Shown: one piece after another, positions 1-5,778 of the stretch
Layout of the letters: each line of letters begins with the position of its first letter
Numbering within the stretch: position 1 is the first letter of the stretch
Source of the DNA: Bordetella parapertussis
GTDB lineage: Bacteria; Pseudomonadota; Gammaproteobacteria; Burkholderiales; Burkholderiaceae_B
Length of the DNA: 5,809 bases
Direction of reading: 5' to 3'
Assembly: GCA_945869355.1 (NCBI GenBank)
Contig: CAMBPA010000101.1
Span: 1 to 5,809 of the forward strand
Program-made: the position numbers and the translations under genes
The notes under the pieces: generated by a model
The model's database searches: none
What the model saw: only the letters and a program-made list of their open reading frames with translations
What the model was told of the DNA's origin: nothing

Positions 1-1
1 C

Positions 2-1219
2 CAAGAGATCATGGGCGACATTGAGCAGCGCATGCGAGCCGCGTCTGCGGCGCTCGAGTTTGAGCAAGCGGCCTTGCTGCGCGATCAAATGGGTGCGCTG
101 GCTAAAGTCTTGCACCAACAAACTATGGAAGATACGGATCATGGGGATACCGACATCATTGCGATTGCCGCTTCAGGCGGACGCGTGTGTGTGAATCTGG
201 CGATGGTGCGTGGCGGTCGACACTTGGGTGATCGGGCTTTTTTCCCTACCCACACCGACGGAGACTCTCTGTCCGACGTGCTAGAGGTATTTGTTGCGCA
301 ACACTATATTGATCATCCTTTGCCGGCTGCAGTGGTTGGTTCTCATGTGTTGCCTGACCCAGCATTGATCGATTTACTTGCGGAATCGCGTGCGACAAAA
401 TCCCGGTTTTTAAGTCGTCCGCAAGGCATGCGTCGTGCTTGGCTTGAGCAGGCGTTGCGCAATGCCGAAATGGCCTTGGCCAACGCACTGTCCGAATCCG
501 GTGCGCGAAGCGCACGCACGCTGGCGTTGGCCGAGGCGTTGGATTTAGATACGGATCCGATGGCGCTTGAAGCCTTGCATATTGAATGCTTCGATATCAG
601 TCATACGACGGGGGAGGCCACGCAGGCTTCGTGTGTGATGTACGCCCATCATGCGATGCAGCCGTCGATGTATCGGCGCTATAACATCGCTGGCATTACC
701 CCTGGCGACGATTACGCGGCGATGCGTCAAGTGCTATCACGCCGCTTTGGTAAGGTGGCCGATGGTGAAGCCGTGATGCCGGGTCTGGTATTGATTGACG
801 GTGGAAAAGGGCAGGTCGAAATCGCCCGCCAGGTGTTCGTGGAGCTTGGTCTGTCTATTGAAGTGTTGGTGGGTGTAGCAAAAGGGGATCATCGCAAGGT
901 CGGTCTGGAGACATTAGTGTTTGCTGATGAACGCGAACCACTCGTTTTGGGCGAAACATCGGCTGCGCTCATGTTGATCGCCCAGATTCGCGACGAGGCG
1001 CATCGCTTTGCGATCACGGGTATGCGAGCCAAACGCGCAAAAGCTCGCAATGTTTCGCGATTAGAGGATATCGATGGGATTGGTGCGAAGCGGCGGCAAA
1101 AGCTGTTGGCACGGTTTGGCGGTTTTAGTGGGGTAGCCAACGCCAGTATTGAAGATCTCGGCTCGGTGGAAGGGATTTCGCCAGAATTGGCCGAACGCAT
1201 CTACTTCGCCCTGCGCTAG
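2..1219 (+). CDS. uvrC: UvrABC excinuclease subunit C, C-terminal part (5' end outside the window)
   Basis: UvrC makes the two incisions flanking a DNA lesion in nucleotide excision repair, acting in the cytoplasm with UvrB. The frame is open to base 2, so the ATG at 11 is an internal Met; the N-terminal GIY-YIG nuclease domain (about 200 residues) lies off the left edge. Counting from that Met, residues 1-35 are the UVR motif that contacts UvrB ([13 protein letters not shown]). Residues 190-340 are the RNase H-like 5'-incision domain. Its expected catalytic residues are visible: Asp195 in FDISH, Asp234 in PGDDYAAM, Asp263 in LIDGGKGQ and His331 in [11 protein letters not shown]. Residues 351-401 are the tandem helix-hairpin-helix DNA-binding tail ([22 protein letters not shown]). 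The visible part is intact, without frameshift. The pgsA gene follows after 18 bases on the same strand, a common arrangement in beta- and gammaproteobacteria that suggests co-transcription. Confidence 0.97.
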   Translation, partial: QEIMGDIEQRMRAASAALEFEQAALLRDQMGALAKVLHQQTMEDTDHGDTDIIAIAASGGRVCVNLAMVRGGRHLGDRAFFPTHTDGDSLSDVLEVFVAQHYIDHPLPAAVVGSHVLPDPALIDLLAESRATKSRFLSRPQGMRRAWLEQALRNAEMALANALSESGARSARTLALAEALDLDTDPMALEALHIECFDISHTTGEATQASCVMYAHHAMQPSMYRRYNIAGITPGDDYAAMRQVLSRRFGKVADGEAVMPGLVLIDGGKGQVEIARQVFVELGLSIEVLVGVAKGDHRKVGLETLVFADEREPLVLGETSAALMLIAQIRDEAHRFAITGMRAKRAKARNVSRLEDIDGIGAKRRQKLLARFGGFSGVANASIEDLGSVEGISPELAERIYFALR

Positions 1220-1237
1220 TTGGGTTAGCATAGCCAC

Positions 1238-1810
1238 ATGCCTTTTAATCTTCCTATTTTCCTGACATGGTTGCGTATAGCAATGATCCCACTGGTTCTG
1301 GGCTTGTTCTATTTGCCTGAGTCCTGGCTAAGCGTGCCCGCACGCGATACCTGGGCTTGTATCGCCTTTGTTGTGGCGGCGCTGACCGATTGGTTTGATG
1401 GTTGGTTAGCCCGGCGTTGGAATCAGACTTCCGCTTTTGGTGCGTTTTTGGATCCTGTCGCGGATAAATTAATGGTTTGCGCGGCACTGTTAGCGTTGCT
1501 CAACCTTGATCGTGTCGATGTGATGATTGCCTTTGTGATTATTGGACGAGAAATCACGATCTCCGCGCTGCGCGAGTGGATGGCCCAGCTAGGGGCGAGC
1601 GCAAGTGTTGCGGTGCATTGGCTGGGTAAATTTAAAACGGCTGCGCAGATGATTGCGATCCCGTGTTTGCTATACCAACGCGATTTTTCGGGACTCCCGA
1701 TCGCACGCATCGGGGCCGTCTTAATATTCATAGCCGCAATCTTGACTGTCTGGTCAATGCTGTATTACTTGCGGCGCGCCTGGCCCGTCATACGCGAGAA
1801 AACCCACTAA
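1238..1810 (+). CDS. pgsA: CDP-diacylglycerol--glycerol-3-phosphate 3-phosphatidyltransferase
   Basis: This inner-membrane enzyme transfers the phosphatidyl group from CDP-diacylglycerol to sn-glycerol 3-phosphate, giving phosphatidylglycerophosphate, the committed step to phosphatidylglycerol and cardiolipin. The 190-residue length is normal for the family. The full CDP-alcohol phosphatidyltransferase signature is present: Asp51, Asp54-Gly55, Ala58-Arg59, Gly68, Asp72 and Asp76, in the segments DWFDGWLAR and GAFLDPVADK. These acidic residues hold the metal ions and the CDP-lipid. Several hydrophobic stretches (roughly 7-27, 38-50, 77-110, 132-146 and 156-177) fit a multi-spanning membrane protein. 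The start gives the usual N-terminus (NLPIFLTWLRIAMIP), although no good Shine-Dalgarno sequence precedes it. It probably shares transcripts with uvrC. The stop codon lies in the loop of a hairpin that ends the unit. Confidence 0.97.
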   Translation: MPFNLPIFLTWLRIAMIPLVLGLFYLPESWLSVPARDTWACIAFVVAALTDWFDGWLARRWNQTSAFGAFLDPVADKLMVCAALLALLNLDRVDVMIAFVIIGREITISALREWMAQLGASASVAVHWLGKFKTAAQMIAIPCLLYQRDFSGLPIARIGAVLIFIAAILTVWSMLYYLRRAWPVIREKTH

Positions 1811-1824
1811 CTGGGTTTTTCTCG
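1795..1824. terminator. Bidirectional intrinsic terminator between convergent pgsA and queF
   Basis: The arms 1795-1806 and 1812-1824 are complementary: CGAGAAAACCCA against TGGGTTTTTCTCG, with one unpaired T and a 5-base loop (CTAAC). The CCCA/TGGG core is followed by five T on the + strand and by four T on the - strand, so it can serve both pgsA and queF. The pgsA stop codon (1808-1810) is within the loop, so the stem's left arm codes for the last residues of PgsA. Confidence 0.8.
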
Positions 1825-1837
1825 GTCTCCAACTGCC

Positions 1838-2671
1838 TTACTGTCGGGCGCTGCGCTGCTGTTCGGGCGCCGCCATGCCTGGGGTCGCCCTCCAAGGATT
1901 AATGTCTAATCCACCTCGACGCGTGTAACGCGCATAAACCGATAACGTGCTCGCTTTGCAACGATGCATGATATCGGTGAATATTTTTTCTACACAGTGC
2001 TCATGAAAACCACCGTGATCCCGAAATGAGACGATGTATTTCAGGAGACCGCCTAAATCAATTTGGCGCCCGGTGTAGTCGATCTGTACACACGCCCAGT
2101 CTGGCTGATTAGTAATCGGGCAGTTGGATTTCAGCAGGCGCGAATAAAGCGACTGCGTCACTACATCCGATGATGGCACGTTGCACAATAGGTTGGCGTC
2201 TGGTGTGTAACGATCGATCACTAAGTCTTGATCGTCCAGGCATATTCCTGAAGGTTCAGTGATGCGTTGCTGCGCAAACGCAGCGCTTTCGATCAAGGAC
2301 AGCTTGACCGGACTATCGCACGCTGCGCAGAGATCTCTGTTCAAGGTGTCTAGCAGCGCTTGGCTCGATGCGAACCGCGTCTGATTGATGCTGTTCAGGT
2401 AGAGCTTGAATGATTTGGATTCAACGATGCTCGGACTCAATGCATCGACTTGGACGCGCAGCAGCGCCACACGAGGCATGCCCGTCGGGGTCAGCCACGA
2501 GACTTCGTACGCATTCCATAGATCCCAGCCTACAAAGGGCAAGCGGTCTGCCTCGAGGCTCAAATCGGTACGGCCAACTTGTCGGGAAATAGGAAACAAC
2601 AGTCCCGGATCATAGGCGGAAGGATAGGCGGTCACTTGCCCCAACGTGAGCGCATTGTTTGGCTTGATCAT
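1838..2671 (-). CDS. queF: NADPH-dependent 7-cyano-7-deazaguanine (preQ0) reductase, long form
   Basis: QueF reduces the nitrile of preQ0 to the aminomethyl group of preQ1, a cytoplasmic step in making queuosine for the wobble base of certain tRNAs. The 277 residues match the two-module (E. coli-type) form. The N-terminal module holds the QueF motif ESKSFKLYLNS (84-94). The C-terminal module holds Cys184 in LKSNCPITNQPDW, which forms the thioimide with substrate, Asp191 as the proton donor, and His223-Glu224 in FHEHCVE for substrate recognition. The tail SVYARYTRRGGLDINPWR (244-261) is highly typical. The ATG at 2671 is the only usable start: an in-frame stop lies 24 bases upstream with no ATG, GTG or TTG between. 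No Shine-Dalgarno sequence is seen, which is unusual. An FNR-type box lies centred about 42 bases upstream of the start. No preQ1 riboswitch is recognisable. Confidence 0.97.
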   Translation of the reverse strand: MIKPNNALTLGQVTAYPSAYDPGLLFPISRQVGRTDLSLEADRLPFVGWDLWNAYEVSWLTPTGMPRVALLRVQVDALSPSIVESKSFKLYLNSINQTRFASSQALLDTLNRDLCAACDSPVKLSLIESAAFAQQRITEPSGICLDDQDLVIDRYTPDANLLCNVPSSDVVTQSLYSRLLKSNCPITNQPDWACVQIDYTGRQIDLGGLLKYIVSFRDHGGFHEHCVEKIFTDIMHRCKASTLSVYARYTRRGGLDINPWRATPGMAAPEQQRSARQ

Positions 2672-2706
2672 GAATAAAGTCAGATAAATAAATCAATTTT
2701 ACTCAC

Positions 2707-2720
2707 TTGATCTGTATCAA
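2707..2720. promoter_or_regulatory. FNR/ANR-type binding site (perfect palindrome)
   Basis: The 14 bases TTGATCTGTATCAA match the consensus TTGAT-N4-ATCAA of FNR/ANR/DNR regulators in both half-sites. The family activates or represses genes when oxygen is low. The site lies in the gap between queF and the MaoC-fold gene, both on the - strand. The match is seen directly; binding by an FNR protein is inferred. Confidence 0.75.
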
Positions 2721-2724
2721 GGCG

Positions 2725-2757
2725 GGTGTTGCTCAATAGCCCTATGATGGGTACACC
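2725..2757. repeat. Nested inverted repeat around the 2743 -10 element
   Basis: The outer arms GGTGT (2725-2729) and ACACC (2753-2757) enclose the inner arms GCCC (2739-2742) and GGGT (2749-2752), with TATGAT in the loop. On the - strand it would be a folded segment in any RNA read from the MaoC-fold gene toward queF. No T-tract follows on either strand, so it is not an intrinsic terminator. Its function is unknown. Confidence 0.4.
2743..2748 (+). promoter_or_regulatory. -10 element of a putative FNR-activated (class II) promoter reading rightward
   Basis: TATGAT matches the sigma-70 -10 consensus in five of six positions. It starts 22 bases after the FNR-type box, so a start near 2755 would put the box centre at -41.5, the classical class II activation position. 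No -35 hexamer is needed at such promoters. No recognisable + strand gene lies downstream before 3455; a transcript would run antisense into the 3' end of the MaoC-fold gene. It could be a small RNA, an antisense RNA or a very short coding RNA, or the spacing may be a coincidence. Confidence 0.45.
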
Positions 2758-2795
2758 ATGCCGATATCCATTTTTCGTCCCTAATTCAGGAGTCA

Positions 2796-2816
2796 CTGAC
2801 GAGCTTTCGAGGTCAG
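2796..2816. repeat. Small inverted repeat downstream of the MaoC-fold gene
   Basis: The arms CTGAC (2796-2800) and GTCAG (2812-2816) are perfect complements separated by 11 bases. The repeat lies just beyond the stop of the MaoC-fold gene and inside the region that the putative rightward FNR promoter would transcribe. Neither strand has a T-run after it, so it is a weak candidate for RNA 3'-end structure only. Confidence 0.3.
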
Positions 2817-2847
2817 GCGATTATCGTTGGCGGGATGAAACGCACGA

Positions 2848-3309
2848 CTAGTGGCGCTCGCCCGCTAGCATTCTGACCGCCGTATAGGTCATCACATCCA
2901 CATTGTTTTGGTTTTTCACATCCACGCGTGACGTCACGACCGCTCTGTTGTGTTTAGACGTTGGCCGTATTCCCGTGACCTCGACTTCAGCCCAAACGGT
3001 GTCGCCGGCGATGACGGGCTGCAAGATCTTTTTATGCACCTCGAGCAACGCCAAGCCCGTGCCTTGTACCATCCCCTGCATTAATAGACCCTCGATGAGT
3101 CCGTAGGTGAGTCCACCGGGTACTGGGCGACCTTTCATTGCGCCATGCGAGAAGGTTGTGTCGATAAAAATAGTCTCGAGCATCCCTGTGACGCTAATGA
3201 AATTCACAATATCGGTCTCGGTAATAGTGCGACGGAAGGTTCGAAACCGCTGGCCGACAGCCAGTTCCTGCCAGATATATCCCGCGCCTAATAGCTTAGT
3301 TTCACTCAT
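2848..3309 (-). CDS. MaoC-like hot-dog-fold protein (acyl dehydratase-like), catalytic motif altered
   Basis: The protein has 153 residues, the length of a single MaoC/hot-dog domain. The N-terminus (ELAVGQRF..FRRTITETDIVNFISVTG, 15-42) and the tail (AGDTVWAEVEVTGIRPTSKHNRAVV, 101-125) are typical of the family, which includes R-specific enoyl-CoA hydratases acting on acyl-CoA double bonds. The hydratase-2 core normally reads G-D-x-N-P-x-H-x-D. Here it reads GMLETIFID (42-50), so the catalytic Asp is Met43 and the catalytic His is Phe48. The protein may be a non-hydratase member, a thioester-binding protein, or one subunit of a heteromeric hydratase. The start is set by AAGGA with a 7-base spacer before the ATG at 3309; a longer in-frame ATG at 3345 has weaker support. 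It is divergent from the acyl-CoA dehydrogenase operon, suggesting a shared CoA-thioester pathway. The substrate cannot be told. Confidence 0.85.
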   Translation of the reverse strand: MSETKLLGAGYIWQELAVGQRFRTFRRTITETDIVNFISVTGMLETIFIDTTFSHGAMKGRPVPGGLTYGLIEGLLMQGMVQGTGLALLEVHKKILQPVIAGDTVWAEVEVTGIRPTSKHNRAVVTSRVDVKNQNNVDVMTYTAVRMLAGERH

Positions 3310-3316
3310 GTCTTTA

Positions 3317-3321
3317 TCCTT
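3317..3321 (-). promoter_or_regulatory. Ribosome binding site fixing the start of the MaoC-like gene
   Basis: On the - strand AAGGA is followed by seven bases and then the ATG at 3309. This supports the 153-residue protein over the 165-residue version that begins at 3345. Confidence 0.75.
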
Positions 3322-3326
3322 AGTGA

Positions 3327-3356
3327 TTGTTCCCGGACTCTTCAAACCCCTACAAT
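3327..3356 (+). promoter_or_regulatory. Putative sigma-70 promoter for the acyl-CoA dehydrogenase operon
   Basis: TTGTTC (3327-3332) and TACAAT (3351-3356) are separated by 18 bases. The -10 matches consensus in five of six positions and the -35 keeps TTG. Transcription would start near 3363, giving a leader of about 90 bases before the ATG at 3455. The -10 lies in the loop of a short inverted repeat, CCCC (3347-3350) and GGGG (3358-3361). Confidence 0.5.
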
Positions 3357-3386
3357 CGGGGCTTGGATCGGCGTCGCTGTATTCCT

Positions 3387-3392
3387 AGTATA
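3387..3392 (-). promoter_or_regulatory. Possible -10 element for the MaoC-like gene
   Basis: On the - strand this reads TATACT, one change from TATAAT, about 78 bases before the start codon at 3309. No convincing -35 is seen at the right distance, so the promoter, if real, may depend on an activator. Confidence 0.3.
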
Positions 3393-3401
3393 TTGCGGTC
3401 A

Positions 3402-3416
3402 GATGCCTCAGGCATC
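3402..3416. promoter_or_regulatory. Perfect palindrome in the divergent promoter region, candidate operator
   Basis: GATGCC (3402-3407) and GGCATC (3411-3416) flank a TCA centre, giving a perfect inverted repeat. It lies between the two divergent units, downstream of the putative rightward start and just upstream of the leftward -10, where a repressor could control both. It could instead form an RNA hairpin in the leader of the dehydrogenase operon. The binding protein is unknown, and no regulator gene is in the window. Confidence 0.4.
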
Positions 3417-3454
3417 CTAGGTTGAGTTTTCTTAATTTCCGGACACGTACGAAT

Positions 3455-4606
3455 ATGCTTACCGCATTAGAGTTCACCCAGGTGCCCGAACAAGAGCGAG
3501 CCTTTCGCGCTGAGGTTCGTGCTTTCTTACAGCAAGAAATGCGGGATGTGCCTGCGCACATCAAGTCTCGCTCTTGGATGGGAACCGACGATGGCTTTAG
3601 CCGACGTCTTGCAGCCAAAGGCTGGCTGGGTTTGACGATTCCCGCCGCTTACGGTGGATCGGGCAAGGGTTTTTTCTCGCGTTTTGTGCTGTCTGAAGAG
3701 TTGTTAGCGTCCGGCGCGCCGGTTGCCTCGCATTGGATTGCAGATCGACAAAGCGGTCCTTTGATTTTGCGCTACGGCACTGACACACAAAAAGAGTTTT
3801 ACATCGTCCGAATCTGTCGAGGCGAAGCCTTTTTTTGCATCGGGATGAGCGAGCCAAGTTCAGGCTCTGATCTGGCTAGTATCAGAACCCGTGCCACCCC
3901 GACTGAGGATGGCTGGCGGCTTAATGGCAGCAAAATTTGGACAACGAACGCCCACGGTTGTGATTACATGATCGCCTTAGTGCGTACGTCCGGTGAGACC
4001 ACGGATCGCCAAAAAGGCTTGTCCCAGGTCATCATCGATCTCAAACTGCCCGGCGTCACAATTCGACCCATCGTCGATATGGCCGGTGATGCGCATTTTT
4101 CGGAAGTCTTTTTCGATAACGTGAAACTCGGCGCTGATGCGCTAGTAGGCACGCCAGGGCAGGGTTGGGATCAAGTCAATGCCGAGCTCGCGTTTGAGCG
4201 TAGCGGTCCCGAACGCATCTACTCGAGCATTGCTTTGCTCGACTGCTGGCTTGACGAGGTCCGTGCACAAAAAATAGTGGATACAGAGACCCAAGCCCTA
4301 GTCGGTGCACTAGCGGCAGAAATGTCTGTGTTGCGAGCGCTATCGCTGGCGGTGACGCAAAAGCTCGTGGAGGGTGAAAGCCCAGCGATCGACGCTTCTG
4401 TCGTGAAAGATTACGGTACCGATTTTGAACAGCGCTTGATTCGTCAAATCGCCAACTGGCTAGGCGCGCGTCCTGACTTTGTTGCATCAAGTGATTTGTT
4501 GCGCACCCTAGGCTATCTGGAGCAGATGGGTGCGACCTTCTCGCTGCGCGGTGGTACGCGCGAAATCCTGCGGGGAATCATTGCCCGCGGTTTAGGCTTA
4601 CGGTGA
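3455..4606 (+). CDS. Acyl-CoA dehydrogenase family protein, larger (flavin-domain) subunit of a probable heteromer
   Basis: Acyl-CoA dehydrogenases introduce an alpha-beta double bond into acyl-CoA and pass electrons from FAD to electron-transfer flavoprotein. The 383 residues show the N-terminal helical domain (EQERAFRAEVRAFL, 12-25), the flavin-binding middle domain with MSEPSSGSD (131-139) and GSKIWTTNA (158-166), and a C-terminal helical domain. The usual C-terminal catalytic Glu (YEGT-type motif) is replaced: the segment reads LRGGTREILRG (364-374). Glu248 in LAFERSG sits about where isovaleryl-CoA dehydrogenase and some steroid-degrading enzymes carry the base. The Arg-x-x-Phe-Gly motif is absent but present in the next gene, so the two proteins probably form one enzyme. 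The ATG at 3455 gives the normal N-terminus; an in-frame TTG at 3422 would add 11 uncharacteristic residues. No strong Shine-Dalgarno sequence precedes the ATG. The substrate is unknown. Confidence 0.9.
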   Translation: MLTALEFTQVPEQERAFRAEVRAFLQQEMRDVPAHIKSRSWMGTDDGFSRRLAAKGWLGLTIPAAYGGSGKGFFSRFVLSEELLASGAPVASHWIADRQSGPLILRYGTDTQKEFYIVRICRGEAFFCIGMSEPSSGSDLASIRTRATPTEDGWRLNGSKIWTTNAHGCDYMIALVRTSGETTDRQKGLSQVIIDLKLPGVTIRPIVDMAGDAHFSEVFFDNVKLGADALVGTPGQGWDQVNAELAFERSGPERIYSSIALLDCWLDEVRAQKIVDTETQALVGALAAEMSVLRALSLAVTQKLVEGESPAIDASVVKDYGTDFEQRLIRQIANWLGARPDFVASSDLLRTLGYLEQMGATFSLRGGTREILRGIIARGLGLR

Positions 4607-4608
4607 TC
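4602..4608 (+). promoter_or_regulatory. Ribosome binding site overlapping the stop of the first dehydrogenase gene
   Basis: GGTGATC is complementary to the extreme 3' end of 16S rRNA and contains the TGA stop (4604-4606) of the upstream gene. It lies three bases before the ATG at 4612, a workable register. An alternative start is the GTG at 4603, which overlaps the stop as GTGA. Either arrangement implies translational coupling of the two subunits. Confidence 0.55.
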
Positions 4609-4611
4609 GGC

Positions 4612-5622
4612 ATGCAAAACTCATTTTACGAATCGGCAGATCGGTTTTTTTCTCAAGAGTGCAGCGCGAGCGTGATACGCAGTGTCGAGCAGGACAGTGC
4701 AGATCGCGCGGCTTTATGGGAAACATTGCTTTCTGCGGGCTTTGCTGATGCGCTCGTTCCAGAAAGCGCAGATGGTACCGGACTCGCTTTGGTCGATATC
4801 TGGCCGATCGTTTTTTGTATGGGCCGTCACGCCGTCCCGTTGCCTTACGCACACACATTGTTTGCGCGTGCGTGGTTGAATCAAGCTGGCAAGCCTGTAC
4901 CTGAGGGCACGATTACGTTGGCTCCCTATCAGGTTCAATCCGCGTCCGGACGACTGACAGCCCACGCAGTGAGTTTTGGCTATGTTGCGGATTGGGTGCT
5001 TGTGCAGCACGACGACAATGTGTGGCTCTGTCCTGTGGCTAAGGCTGAGGTCGCGCGCTCTGGTGGTCACGGCTCACTGGATGCGGATCTGACCTGGTCT
5101 GCTGAGGTGTTGAAAGACGCACATCTAGGAAGTTGGTCCACGCCGCAGTTTGAGCACGCACTTGCCCTATCTCTATCGGTACTGATTGCCGGCGCTGCCG
5201 ATCGCGTCTTCGAGATGACACTCGCGCACGCCAATCAGCGCGAGCAGTTCGGTAAGCCAATCGGTCGCTTCCAGGCCTTGCAACAACAAATTAGTGAAGT
5301 GGCTGAATTAGTGTTTGGTGCGCGCATGGCGGCAGAAATGGCCTGTCGTAGTCAATCGTGGGAGCCACTACCGATGCTTGCCGCATTAGCCAAAGCACAC
5401 ACGAGCCAAGCAGTCAGTAAAATTGTCTCGGTATCGCATGCCGTCCACGGGGCCATTGGCGTGACGCATGAATACGATTTACAGCTCTACACCCGGCGTT
5501 TGAACGAGTGGTCGCGGGCCGGTGGTGGAGCCGTGCATTGGTCTGCGCAATTAGGCCGCGCTATTTTGGCTTCACAGCAAACGACGTTGGATTTCTGTCG
5601 GACTGAGTTGTTTCAGGAATAG
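4612..5622 (+). CDS. Acyl-CoA dehydrogenase family protein, smaller partner subunit
   Basis: With the ATG at 4612 the protein has 336 residues (339 from the GTG at 4603), shorter than the usual 380-400 of a stand-alone acyl-CoA dehydrogenase. The N-terminal helical domain is recognisable (WETLLSAGFADALVPESADGTGLALVD, 36-62). The middle region (about 95-180) shows no MSEPSSGSD-type flavin motif and no Trp-x-Thr signature. The C-terminal domain is well kept: ANQREQFGKPIGRFQALQ (207-224), with the Arg210-x-x-Phe-Gly flavin-contact motif, and AVHGAIGVTHEYDLQLYTRR (277-296), the second flavin-contact segment. It therefore supplies what the preceding protein lacks, as in alpha2beta2 enzymes such as mycobacterial FadE26-FadE27 and FadE28-FadE29, which act on steroid CoA esters. 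Coupled translation with the upstream gene supports a 1:1 complex. I see no recognisable C-terminal catalytic Glu motif here. Confidence 0.88.
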   Translation: MQNSFYESADRFFSQECSASVIRSVEQDSADRAALWETLLSAGFADALVPESADGTGLALVDIWPIVFCMGRHAVPLPYAHTLFARAWLNQAGKPVPEGTITLAPYQVQSASGRLTAHAVSFGYVADWVLVQHDDNVWLCPVAKAEVARSGGHGSLDADLTWSAEVLKDAHLGSWSTPQFEHALALSLSVLIAGAADRVFEMTLAHANQREQFGKPIGRFQALQQQISEVAELVFGARMAAEMACRSQSWEPLPMLAALAKAHTSQAVSKIVSVSHAVHGAIGVTHEYDLQLYTRRLNEWSRAGGGAVHWSAQLGRAILASQQTTLDFCRTELFQE

Positions 5623-5778
5623 GACACGGTCTAACAGGGCTTACCGAGCAGCTCATTCAGGGCAGCCATGTCGCATGATGAATTCACCGCAAGAGTATCC
5701 CAGCGCTAAGCGCACTTGATGTGATCGTGCGATCGCGGTGGCGGGCGCTCCCACAGGCAAACAAACGCTGGCCATCAT

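Noticed and set aside
545..1200. Open frames on the - strand opposite uvrC, and similar ones opposite pgsA and the dehydrogenase genes
   Set aside because: They mirror well-recognised genes, show no family features and have compositions typical of antisense shadows.
2758..2784. An 8-codon reading frame right after the putative FNR-driven start
   Set aside because: It would be almost leaderless, has no ribosome site and is too short to tell from chance. A 13-codon frame from the ATG at 2835 is rejected for the same reason.
2672..2847. A preQ1 riboswitch in front of queF
   Set aside because: The leader has a nested inverted repeat at 2725-2757 but no recognisable preQ1 aptamer sequence, and no terminator or sequestered ribosome site close to the start.
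3310..3345. A longer MaoC-like protein from the ATG at 3345
   Set aside because: The downstream ATG at 3309 has a well-placed AAGGA, and the 12 extra residues (Lys/Thr-rich) are not typical of the family; they simply translate the ribosome-site region.
3422..3454. A TTG start at 3422 for the first acyl-CoA dehydrogenase
   Set aside because: The added 11 residues do not resemble the family's N-terminus, while the ATG at 3455 begins just before the typical EQERAFRAEVRAFL segment.
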